Part shown: piece by piece, positions 24,814 through 35,117 of the stretch
Layout: each line of letters starts with the position of its first letter
Position numbering within the stretch: position 1 is the first letter of the stretch
Source of the DNA: Adiantum capillus-veneris
Taxonomy: Eukaryota; Streptophyta; Polypodiopsida; Polypodiales; Pteridaceae
Length of the DNA stretch: 64,000 nt
Direction of reading: 5' to 3'
NCBI GenBank assembly: GCA_014529385.2
Contig: CM043963.1
Coordinates: forward strand, 107,576,412-107,640,411
Translations under genes and position numbers: made by a program
The notes under the pieces: model-generated
Databases searched by the model: none
Seen by the model: the letters and a program-made list of their open reading frames with translations, nothing else
What the model was told of the DNA's origin: nothing

Positions 24814-24966
24814 ACAGGATGTAGATGGAACAACTCACCACAATGTGGGTGAGAGAGCCCCTTATTTTTCTTTCTAGTAAAGAATAAGGTGTGTAAAAGT
24901 GATAGGTGGTTGGATGTCTCTGGCATGTCCAATTGGAGTAAAAGGCACACCGCCTTTACCCCAACA
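24621..24966 (-). repeat. Copia-family LTR (reverse) with primer site and (CA)n, (GT)n, (GA)n tracts
   Basis: GCTCTGATACCA at 24621-24632 is the primer site on the minus strand. The LTR runs 24635-24966 (332 bp), plus-strand TG...CA, ending AACCCCAACA. It contains (CA)n at 24661-24699, (GT)n at 24733-24762 and (GA)n at 24767-24812. GATGTAGATGGAACAGCTC and GATGTAGATGGAACAACTC flank the tracts, so a piece of the LTR is duplicated around the microsatellites. Confidence 0.75.
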
Positions 24967-26285
24967 AATGGCACCCAGAAAGCTGGAGTATATGCTAATT
25001 TTAGCAGATACCTAGCATGCCAAGCAAAAGTCCCTGGTTTTTGGGTTTTTTTCTAGATTTATAAGTCAACCTCCCCTTTTTAGGCCATGTATGAGTGATT
25101 GGAAAAATGTAGTTTGTGCATTTATCATAAGGTATTGTTCATATGTTGGCTTTCTTGTGTAGCTCTTGTACTCCTCTTGGAACACCAAGATCGAGGTTTG
25201 ATCATTATGAACTCATTTTGGCGCCAAAAAATTATGTCATTTTTTGTGAAATGATTTTTCATATCATAACGGATATTTATTGTGATTTTGACACCTTTGT
25301 GCCCATTCTCCCATTCCATAGAGGGTTCTCGCACAGTAAATATGTTGTCTTTAGGGTCATTCTAGAACATTTTGTTCTCCAAAAATCTCATCAAAACCTC
25401 AGACCAAATCTTGGCAGCTTGTGAATTTTCTAAGCATATTCTAATACTTTAGCTTTAGTCTTCCCATTTTCGCTTACTTCGTAGCCCATTTTAGGTCAAA
25501 TACGAACATTTTCTCTCTCTAGCATGGAGAAAGAACAATACTTAAATAGCCTTAGATTTTCATTTTGATCACTCTAAGACATCTATAAGTGCTCAAAGTG
25601 TTTTTTAATTACCTTTAGAGTGATTTTACGTGGAGTAATTTATACTTAACAAAAATTAAATTTGGTGACAATGGCACTAATTGAAAGTGAATTGATCACA
25701 TCAAAATAAATTAAGGCCATTGTTTGACATTTTTAGATCCATGTTCTTAATATAGGGAGATAGAATTTTGTGCTTTTATTGTGATTAATTTTGTCCACAA
25801 AAACATCTAGTAGGGCTTATATAGCCAGTCAATATTGGCTTATATAACCAATATTCCACTCAATCGGCCTTTTTTTCAAAATCGACTGTGCATACTAGCT
25901 TATATAACCAATAAGTATTGGCTTTTATATCTAGCACTAAACTGAGATGTTAAATATTAAAGTTGGATGTTGAGCCTTGAGATTTTTTTATTATAATGTC
26001 ACCATTTACTGACTTTTGGGAAGTGTGGTTTTGGATGTATCTTACAAGCTTATTTTGGTTTGAGGCTTTTTGAAGTAATTAGGAGTGGCAGGGGTACTCT
26101 TTGGTGATGACACGGCTAACTTGAATTGTTAGGAACATGGCTAGTTTTTGAATTTAGTGCCTATAGCACTATCCATAGAGTTGAATCTTGATAGATCTTC
26201 TGTTTCGAAGATAGATTGTTTACAGGTATTATATAACACACTAGTGTGGCCGGCGGGCTCCACCTGCCTCTCTTTTGATTCTCAC
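24967..26285. other. AT-rich intergenic stretch
   Basis: No gene was recognised. Short words TTGGCTTATATAACCAATA occur near 25840-25920 in direct and partly inverted order, suggesting a small eroded repeat. Confidence 0.4.
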
Positions 26286-26288
26286 GCA

Positions 26289-26289
26289 T

Positions 26290-26332
<43 letters not shown>
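26289..26332 (+). repeat. (CT)n microsatellite
   Basis: About 22 CT units, preceded by CTCACGCATG. Confidence 0.95.
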
Positions 26333-26336
<4 letters not shown>

Positions 26337-26597
26337 GTTGTGCGCTCGGACTACAAGCCGCATCCGCCGGATGAATGCGCTGCTAATGCATGGCAGGGAG
26401 GGGGAGTTGGAATCCCTCCCCCCATTATAGATAGTATAGATGGTTATTGGGAGCCTATAATTCCCTCTTCTATTTTAAATAACATATGAAGATGGGACCT
26501 TAAACATCATCACATGGATAATTTGGTTCTTCTATCCCTATGCCTTAAATGTTGTGAATGTTTTTACTACCTTTTTTGGCACTCCTAGTTTAAAAAG

Positions 26598-27065
26598 ATG
26601 AGCTATTTTAGTAGAATAAACTATTACAATCACAAAAAGTTTTGGACAGATTCTCACAGTAATTCCCACATTATGACTTACCTCAACATCATGAGCTTCT
26701 GTTCGGGAGGCACTGCATACCTAGCTAGGTACAATTGGGGGCAAGGGACCAACGGCCTCCAATTGCCAATACAACTTCCTTTATTCAAAAAGGTCGGGGA
26801 TTCACAAGAAGATTTAGAAATTTTCCCATGTAGGAAAAGGGAGCCTTCTTCTGTTCTAGTCTTCTGTTCTGGAGGCACCACATACCTAGCTAGGTACAAT
26901 TGGGGGCAAGGGGCCTTCTTCTGTTCTGGAGGCACCACATACCTAGCTAGGTACAATTAGGGGCAAGGGACCAACGGCTCCCTTTTCCTACATGAGAAAA
27001 TTTCTAAATCTTCTTGTGAATCCCTGGTCTTTTTGAATAAAGGAAGCTGCATTGGTAATTGGAGG
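26598..27065. mobile_element. Foldback/hairpin element with triplicated core
   Basis: Two ~90-bp arms, 26757-26845 and 26976-27065, are inverted copies of each other (CACAAGAAGATTTAGAAATT on one, AAATTTCTAAATCTTCTTGTG on the other). The segment GGAGGCAC..CATACCTAGC, continuing TAGGTACAATT, occurs three times at 26706-26747, 26871-26911 and 26928-26968, and contains the palindrome CCTAGCTAGG. Related sequence recurs at 42250-42446. No coding capacity was found; open frames here are repeats. It is probably a non-autonomous DNA transposon. Confidence 0.7.
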
Positions 27066-27560
27066 GATGGTACATGTATATAATTTGGTTTTGGACTCCC
27101 AAAATGAGAAGGTTTTAAGGTGATCACTTAAATGGAATCTTCATTCCTACAATGATAACCTTTGATTCATTGGAAGTCTTGGTTGTTCTACACTATTGAA
27201 ACCTATTATTGATCTCATGTGCTTAGGAGGTTCCCTTCTTCCTTTGGTAGAATGAATTGCGGATTGAATGCTTCCTCGTGTATCGAGTTAGTAGTTTGAC
27301 CACTTTGTTAATGGACATACATATTTTTTACTTAGGGTGGGTATATACTGGTTGACTCGTAAAAGTGTGAACTCAGATTGATGTTGCAATTTGCTTCATG
27401 TTTTCTAATTATGGTTTTCTTGAACTTCTAGGAAACTATTATGGATGCTCACATTGGTTATGAGCCCTACAAATATATTAGGAACACCTCTAAAAAACTA
27501 AACCTCATTTGACTAATTTAATGGTCTAGTATGATATATATAAATCAATCATCTAGTAAA
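27066..27560. other. Intergenic, no feature seen
   Basis: AT-rich sequence between the foldback element and the MITE, without coding or repeat structure that I can support. Confidence 0.5.
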
Positions 27561-27916
27561 GGGAAAATACCCCTCTAATTTGTGGAAATTCCCAAAATAC
27601 TCCTCATTGTGAGATTAAGATAAAAAAATTTGTAGCTTTTCATAAAAAAAGACGGATTGTCTATGAATACAAGATGCTAAAACTAGAAGTTGAGTTTATT
27701 ATGTAGGCTTTGAAGATGGATTGCTTCATTAATTTTAGACATAATTGCCCTTTTTGCAAGGTAAACTGGGAAAAATTACATGCTAAGCACTCAAAAATGG
27801 ATCTCAATTCTCAAAAAGGAATAAAAATTAGAAAATCTTGAACAATCCAACAAAAATAGATGCAAGGGTATTTTGGGAATTTCCACAAATTAGAGGGGTG
27901 ATTTGGTAATTTTCCC
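27561..27916. mobile_element. MITE, 356 bp, with ~40-bp terminal inverted repeats
   Basis: The left end GGGAAAATACCCCTCTAATT, continuing TGTGGAAATTCCCAAAATAC, is repeated inverted at the right end (27866-27916), with an extra ~8 bp in the right arm. The element ends in GGGAAAAT and its complement. Flanks read AAA and TAT, so a TA-type duplication is possible but not clear. It has no coding capacity. Confidence 0.8.
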
Positions 27917-28042
27917 TATATTAAATTTTCCATCACCCACCCTTCCCCCCACTCCTACAAAGGCCAACAATGGTGCCCGGACGCAGAACTACAAGGCAAT
28001 GCAAACGAAAAGAATCTCCCTCTCTGTATCCCCTTTGCATGC

Positions 28043-28045
<3 letters not shown>

Positions 28046-28112
<67 letters not shown>

Positions 28113-28149
28113 CGTCTTCGCCCTCTTTCTCCATGTTCGCGTTCAGACA

Positions 28150-28201
<52 letters not shown>
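28046..28201 (+). repeat. Two (CT)n microsatellites
   Basis: CT tracts at about 28046-28106 and 28153-28201 are separated by a short mixed stretch. A (GA)n tract follows at 28439-28468. Confidence 0.95.
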
Positions 28202-28206
<5 letters not shown>

Positions 28207-28433
28207 CGCCCGTGACATGTCTCAACTGCCTTCTCCTCTGGGCCCTGGGCTTCTCACACACCTTCTTGTGTATTCCGCAGGGCATCTTTGAAACAGTCGT
28301 GTGCAGATTGAGAGACAACCTTGTGCCTCCTACCGAGTCCTACGCATCGTGGAAAGACATAATTGCTCACTAAGTAAGCTCTATGCCTGGCCTCTCTATT
28401 GTCTCCATTACCACTCTCCTATTGTGCCACCCG

Positions 28434-28469
<36 letters not shown>

Positions 28470-28470
<1 letters not shown>

Positions 28471-29472
28471 TATCGCTCCCTCCTACGGACTTGTCCTTGT
28501 CCTCTAAGCGACGTCTCCCATAAAAATAAAAATAAATCATTGGTCATCTCCTTGTTGGTCATCTCCAAGAACATCAACTTCTTGGCATGATCCTTGCTAT
28601 GCGCTCAACAAGCCGCGCCTCCCCTTGTCCATAGCTGGGAGGTGATAGTACCACCCTCATTTCACAGCTGGCAAATCACATCATCGGCATTCACCCTTCC
28701 ATTTTACCTCTAGAAGGCAACTTTTGTTTAAAACTGAATCACTTGTGGAGTTGGTTCCCCTTAATTAATTATTTGTCCCCCTCTCTCTTATCCATGTGGC
28801 TTCTTCCACCCTTTTTTTCCTCCTCAAGCTTATGTGAGAAACTTCTTAGATTCTCGTTCATTCATCTGCTTCCCAAAATTTGAGAGACCTATTGGTTAGA
28901 GTATTTACGGATGTTTTATTAAGCTTTGTATTGCTAATTGCTCGATTTGAGTATTTGACATTCAAATCCATACATATGTACAATATAAGCTTCCATCATG
29001 CCACAATCACTGTTAATCAAAGGTATATGCAAATGCAAGAATCGAATGCTCCTCCATTATCCATATTGCTCAATCAACTAACCAACTCACCCATGGATTC
29101 ACGATGTCGAGAGTGTGCAAGCAGACTTTAAGGAAAAACTTTTGGTCGCACTTGCGATCCATTGCCAATCCGCACGTCTCCTATTGTGCAAAGCGCCTAC
29201 CAACTGGCACCTCCCCTCTTCGTTTGGCTGTCTCTTCCTTCCTCGCCTTGCTCACCATGTGGTGACCCCTTTCTGCTTATTTCCTCGCGCATTGCCATGT
29301 GCCCTTCCTTCACTCTTTGCCATTCACTCACAAAATAGGGATCTTCTGAGATTCGGATTAACGAGAACAGCGTACAACCCTACTGAAACCTTTAAGCTTA
29401 ATAAAATGGTTTACTTACCCTTGTGAATTTTTTTAAATATTGTATAAAGCTTTATAATGGAGACAAATAACA
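28470..29472. other. Intergenic, no gene identified
   Basis: Open frames of 83 and 103 codons at 28880-29426 show no known domain and no splice context, so I do not call them. Confidence 0.4.
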
Positions 29473-30203
29473 TCTATCTCTATATCTATACTTCTATCTA
29501 TACTATATATAATGCAGCTTAAAATTTTCTAGGAAAGAGAGGGCATCTACATGTCACACTTCATTCCAAAGAGAGCCTTAAAAAACTTTTGGTTTGAAAT
29601 GGAAAAATAAAGGGTAAATGGTAGGCACTAATAACTAACTACTATGGTAGAAAATGAAAAGGAATAGTTTTATTTTGAATTATGAGTTATGTCAAAAACT
29701 AAAAAAGCTTAGTACTTCATCTATATCTATATTGTTTATAGTCCTTGGCATAGGCCATGGAGTTTCACTCCAAACAAGTGTTTGAGAAAAATAAGATTCA
29801 AAAAGAATTTTTTTTTAAATAATCAATGTTTTTTACAATGCATCTCTATTTTCTTAAATTTTTTAAGCGGATATTTTTCGTTTTCCTCTCCCTTCAATCA
29901 ATTGTTTTGAGTTTTCAACTCGCTCAAGATGAATCTAAGATATTTTTTTCGAACACTGATTCCAACTTTCAAATTTGAAGGGTGACTACTTCTGTTTTTG
30001 TAAAGGGTTGCTCTACTTCATATTTTGAAGGCCACAAAAAACGTCGAGCACTACATGGCATGTGAATCCTCTAATGGGATCAAGGGTGGAGGTGGGTAGA
30101 TCACGACATGCATGCATTGTAGACCGTGCGATCTGCACACGAATTTACAAATCAGTCCACACTACAATGTAATGCATTGGAGTACCATGTTCTACAGTAA
30201 AAA

Positions 30204-30270
30204 CATGCGGACGTGGTGGTTAGAGTCCATGCCTTGAATTGGGCAAGTCGTGGGGTTCGACGTGTAAGTC
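30204..30270 (+). repeat. tRNA-like SINE head
   Basis: ACGTGGTGGTTAGAGTCCAT resembles an A box and GGGGTTCGACG a B box about 35 bp later. It is similar in layout to the SINE copies at 43907 and 44898. The body is not well preserved. Confidence 0.4.
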
Positions 30271-30778
30271 GCGAAACAATCTTGACTGGCTCGAATTTAC
30301 TTGTTAGCCCGAATTTACTTTTTTACATTGAATTTACTCAACAATTCGAATCTGATGATCCGAATGACCCCCACCAACCATCCCATTTGAGTGTGCCCAT
30401 GATAGATAGTGCACAGGATAAAGAACTCCCCTTTCCTTTCTATACAAATGCACCACTAGCCTTGAAATTTATACTTGAGCTTCAAAAAATGTAGAACTTT
30501 CAAAGATTCCACGCATTGTATAATGTGAGTTAAAATCTTGCACTTGGCACCTCCATGTATAATTGTCCTTCTAACCCTCGGTAAAAACACGCGAAACCTT
30601 GGCTTATTGCAAACATTGGGAATCTCAAATAGCCCCAAAATGGAAGAACATAATATACATAGAAAAGTTGAATGCCCAATATATCCACGATCACTCTCTC
30701 ACCACCTCGAGGGCATGCTATGCCAAGAAAGGATGGACACACCTATTTGAAAATCTATTACAACCAATCGTTTCCTCT

Positions 30779-30898
30779 GCTTATTCACTAAGAGAAATCC
30801 CAAACATCTAGCCAACAAGTCTAGAAAACTTTGTGTGTATGTGTGCGTGTGTGTGTGAGTGAGTGCGTGTGTGTGTGAACGTACATGTGTGTGTGCGT

Positions 30899-30959
<61 letters not shown>

Positions 30960-31221
30960 AGGGTGTCATAAGAATAATCTGAATAGATATAAAGGATCTA
31001 CTCAACAAGTCTTGATCTCAAGGTCTAGAGAGAGAGAGAGAGAGGGGATTTTCATCTTTGTAAAGTGATTATAGGGACTACAATCCACTCTCCTCACTTG
31101 TGCATTCACACACACACACACACACACAAATAATTGCATCTCCCTATGAGCCTACAATTGTCCATAGGGAGATAAAGATTGATGGAGGGAGATAGAAAGG
31201 GTAACCTACAACTTGAACGCC

Positions 31222-31288
<67 letters not shown>

Positions 31289-31564
31289 CAAACCACCAAA
31301 AAAATAATTGCAAAAAACTTCAATTTGGCTAAGACTTGAAGCTGACGCGAGAGAGCGAGAGAGAGAGAGAGAGAGAGAGAAGTTTTGGTGTTATAGAAAC
31401 ACATCAAGAGATCTCAAAGCTCTATTTGATTGAACTTAAGACTTGATATTTAAGAGAGAACTCTACTACCAATTTGCCACTCTCAAAGATTACTATATTT
31501 TTCTTTTCTTATTCACTGAGAGAGATCCCAAAGATCTATCCGAAAACTATTAAACTCAAAACTT

Positions 31565-31607
<43 letters not shown>

Positions 31608-31730
31608 AAAGGGGAGGGGGGGAGAGAAGAAGAGAATTTTTATTGTCATAAGAGCAATCCAAATAGATATCAAAGGTCTACTCGACGAGTCTCGATCTCA
31701 AGATCTAATGAGAAAGAGAGAGAGAGAGAG
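30779..31730 (+). repeat. Diverged ~280-bp duplication, ~728 bp apart
   Basis: CTTATTCACT.AGAGA.ATCCC, then ACTTTGTGTG with GT and GA tracts, GTCATAAGA.CAATC and ATCTCAAG.TCTA occur in the same order at 30779-31061 and 31507-31730. Between them lie (CA)n near 31107-31128 and (GT)n(GA)n at 31227-31284. Copies are clearly diverged. Confidence 0.75.
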
Positions 31731-32019
31731 ACTAAAGTACACCCTCTCACTTGTGCACACACGTGCGCGCACACACACACCCCTACAAATATGTGTATGT
31801 GTGTGACCCAATGGCCATGATTTCTTAACCGCAGTAACGTGCGGGTCACACACTAGTTCTACCCTATATTAGCTAGAATGGAAATTCATTCTTTGTTAAC
31901 ACAAGTTTCATGACAAATAAAATTTCGCAAAAACTATCCTCGTCTTTGGTCAATAGTCTCTTTGAATTATTTATTTCTTTTGTGTTATAAGTACTAGCAC
32001 TTATTATAAAAAAAAAAAA

Positions 32020-32056
32020 AAAACACACACACACACACGCATACACACACACACAC

Positions 32057-32140
<84 letters not shown>

Positions 32141-32373
32141 TTTACGGTCGGCCGCCGAAGTGTATACATATATACACACACACACATATATATATATAGA
32201 TATAGTACGGCCGGCCGCCTTCGGCGGCCTCTCTCTCTCCCCCTCTCTCCCTCTTTATTGCGTGCAAAGGGGTTTGTTTTTGTTTTGGACTTTAGCCTTC
32301 AGGTTGCAGATTGCGACATGTGTAAAGAGCTCTCCCTTCTGCCATAGTTAGTATATATATATATATATATATC

Positions 32374-32422
<49 letters not shown>

Positions 32423-32425
32423 CAC
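32020..32425 (+). repeat. Alternating (CA)n/(TA)n/(GT)n tracts with GC-rich islands
   Basis: Poly-A, CA, TA and GT tracts alternate. Two islands, ACGGTCGGCCGCC near 32143 and ACGGCCGGCCGCC near 32207, follow TA arrays. The second forms GGCCGCC-TTC-GGCGGCC, a 7-bp stem with a 3-nt loop. (AT)n and (AG)n follow at 32350-32422. Confidence 0.9.
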
Positions 32426-33514
32426 AATTTGCAATGATTGACTTGGTCCACCAACCCACCATACATAAAAGTATGCCATTATGACCTTGGAGGATTGACC
32501 TAGGAGGATAATATCAAAACTAAAATCTTGGCAATCTTGGCAATCCACCGTGGACAAGACAACTTAAAACAATGAACGCCTTTTAGACAATTCCTATATG
32601 TGAGATTTCAGCACGAAAGAAAATTAAGCTCCCTTTGACCATATGGGGTGTTTGCCATAGGTAGCCTAATGAAAATTTGGACTCTTGTAATGCACAATTT
32701 TTATAGGGGAAGCACTAGGGTAAAGGTCTCAATTGCAGGGCACACATGAGAAATAGTTAAACGCTGACCCAATTAGCAAGCAACGGCATCTGGTTTGTTG
32801 CCTAGATAAAGCTGATGTGTTGAGATTTCATTTGCAGGTGTGCGGGTTGAACCCAAGTGAGTGTATGATTGGTAACTAATGCTACTATGCCCTTTCATTA
32901 TTTTAGCCTCGAAGGTCACCCTATCATGTTGCATAGCTTGTATGCAACATTGCAAAGGTCGATGCCAAATTCCTCCTACAATCTTCATGTTGAACATCTT
33001 GTGCGCCTCTCACATGATCTATTGAGCCACTGAAGTGCTAGAATGGATCCCCTCGTGTTAGCTGCACTTAGATTGACGCTTCTGCCCTACACCAATTTTG
33101 TAAATCTTGATCGCTCAGCCTATCCACGTGGACATAATCACAACATACCCTCACCTTTGAAAAGCCAAAAAGCTCTAGTGTATAAAAGGTTGCACATGCA
33201 AAGGTAGAGCAACTATTGCTTGAAACTCCATAAGTCGCTCAAAGCGTACACGCAACGTTGCATGCAAGCTAATCTCTGTCAAGCTTGTTGAAACTCCTTC
33301 AAAGCCTACACACAACATTGCTACAAGCTAGTCCGTGTCAAGCTTCAAGCTCAGGTTCTCTCTCTGTCTCTGATTAAGTGGCAGCTCTATGAACACTTGC
33401 ATGCTGTGTAACTAGCAGGGTGTTGCTGTTGCCTATGCTTCAGTTGAAAATTTGCTTGCTTCTCTTTATTTCTAGTTAGGTTGCTTTTCTGTTTGCTCTA
33501 TTTTGTAGCTAAGG
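32426..33514. other. Upstream intergenic stretch, no gene identified
   Basis: No coding signal was recognised. A short repeated phrase (GCTTGTTGAAACTCC..CAAAGC.TACAC) occurs twice near 33230-33315. Confidence 0.4.
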
Positions 33515-33519
33515 TTTTT

Positions 33520-33561
<42 letters not shown>
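33515..33561 (+). repeat. T15G32 homopolymer junction
   Basis: Fifteen T are followed by 32 G. This is about 410 bp upstream of the bromodomain start codon. Confidence 0.9.
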
Positions 33562-33562
<1 letters not shown>

Positions 33563-33734
33563 GTCTTAACATGACCACGGGGTCTAAAATGAAGCCAAGC
33601 CGTGGGATCGACGATCCGCAAGTAGAGCATGCATTTCAAAAACAACGTGCACTGTCAGATGTTGTCCAAGTTTATTTTTGATGGCCGGGTTTACTTTTTC
33701 TCGTTTCTGTTTACCATGTAAGGGTTTGTTTTGC

Positions 33735-33860
33735 CATAGATTCCATCCCCATGTTGTTAGGGCATCAGCCTATCAACGAGCAAGTCGTGGGTTTGATTCA
33801 CCTCGCGGATATTGACCATACCCCATGCCACGCGGGGGGGGGGAGGGGGGCGGGGTTTGC
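33735..33860 (+). repeat. SINE remnant upstream of the bromodomain gene
   Basis: TGTTGTTAGGGCATCAGCC (A-box-like) and GTGGGTTTGATTCACC (B-box-like) match the layout of the SINE copies at 43907 and 44898. A G-rich tract follows at 33833-33849. Confidence 0.5.
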
Positions 33861-33972
33861 TCCATTAGTCGTGTGACAGGGTCCAAAGTTCTCTCTCTCT
33901 CTGTCTCTCGTTCAAACGGGTTAATTCAGGAGTGTGAGTAGCAAAAACCCCTCTTCCCCCCGTCTACAGGCG

Positions 33973-35117
33973 ATGGCGCGTGGGAAGCGGAGCAGGGTGC
34001 GGGAAGAAGAAGAGGAAGCAGGAAGCCCTGAAGTCGCGCAAGAGGCAAAGAAAGCTAAGGAGGACGAGGAAAAGAGAGGTGAAGAACCAGGTAACTTAGA
34101 GGCTGAGGAAAGGCCGGAGATCAGAGAAAGCACTGAAGATGACGAAGAAGCAGCAAGCAGGGAGCTCCATATTTCTCGTTGCAAGGCCGTCTTGCAGGTC
34201 TTGATGGACCACAAGTATGCCTGGCTCTTTAGCGAGCCTGTGGATCCTGTTGCACTTGAAATTCCCGACTACCCTACAATTGTCAAGCATCCCATGGACC
34301 TTGGTACCATCATGGCCAAGCTCAACAGGAAAGAATATGGCGATCTACCCCTCAACTTCATACAGGATGTCCGGCTCACCTTTGACAATGCCATGCTCTA
34401 CAACCCTCCAGGGCATGAGGTAAATAATTCTGCAAAAAAAATGCTGGCCTTCTTCCATAAAGAGTGGGACAAGAGTGCAACCAGGAGCTTGGCTGTGTCG
34501 ACCCCCAGAACTCCCAGACATAGTGCAGTCTCTGTGAAGGCCTTCAGTTTTGAGGATAAACAGATTTTGTTGGAGAATCTGCAGACCCTTCCCCCTCATA
34601 TGCAGTATGCAGCTGTCTTGCTGATGAGCGAGAGAAGCCCTCATGTTGATTGGAGCGGTGATGAGGTCGACGTGCAGCTTGATCTCTTGGATAACCAGTT
34701 GCTGCAGGAGCTTGAGAACCATGTCAAAAAATGTATGAAGAGTAGTACTTCCAGCAGCAAGAAGGTATGAAGCTGTGGTTTGTTTGCAAATTGTCCTTCT
34801 TAACAGCCTTGCAGACATCCATAAGTGATTACATGGTTATTTTTAGGTCAAGCAGACATTAGGGAGTAGCAAATCTCATGGGAAAGGGAAGCAAAGGAAA
34901 GGTACGAGACATTTGTTGATGGTATTCTGTCCGTGTGCAAGTGCAGAAGATTTCCTGGTTAGAATAAGCTAATGTGTACAGTGAACTCGTATTTAAAGGG
35001 AATGCTTGCATGGTTCCAGGAAAAGGCAAAGTTGACGAAGAAGGAGAAGAAGAGGAAGAAATAGGCTTTGTGATTGACGTCCCGCTGTCTTTATTTCCTG
35101 CACAAAAGACCAAATAA
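33973..35117 (+). CDS. Bromodomain-NET protein (GTE/BET-like), 314 residues
   Basis: Three exons join in frame: 33973-34764, 34847-34901 and 35020-35117 (TAA), with GT-AG introns and matching phases. The start is the first ATG of a MARGKRSR sequence; upstream of it the frame has no ATG. Residues 1-65 are acidic and charged. Residues 66-168 form one bromodomain, with PDYPTIVKHPMDLGTI and YNPPGHEVN, where Asn144 is the acetyl-lysine-binding Asn. Residues about 190-252 (FSFEDKQILLENLQTLPP to LLQELENHV) match the NET/extra-terminal domain. The C-terminus is an E-rich tail. The domain pair is that of plant GTE proteins, nuclear readers of acetylated histones; this one is short. A SINE remnant lies just upstream. 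Confidence 0.9.

Larger units (their letters stand above)
29473..31857 (+). mobile_element. Helitron-like non-autonomous element
   Basis: The right end has the Helitron 3' signature: a short GC hairpin, ACCGCAGTAACGTGCGGGT at 31828-31846, then CACACA and CTAGT ending at 31857, followed by T. The left end, TCTATCTC...TCTATACTATATATAA from 29473 and preceded by A, fits a Helitron 5' end (TC, A|T target). No Rep or helicase coding was seen. The interior holds a SINE-like segment and a duplicated block (30779-31061 and 31507-31730). The 5' end is less certain than the 3' end. Confidence 0.5.

Noticed and set aside
26598-26960. 120-codon open frame in the foldback element
   Set aside because: It is made of the triplicated core and its inverse reading is equally open, as expected from repeats.
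29115-29426. 103-codon open frame
   Set aside because: No domain, no splice context and no conservation evidence in the window.
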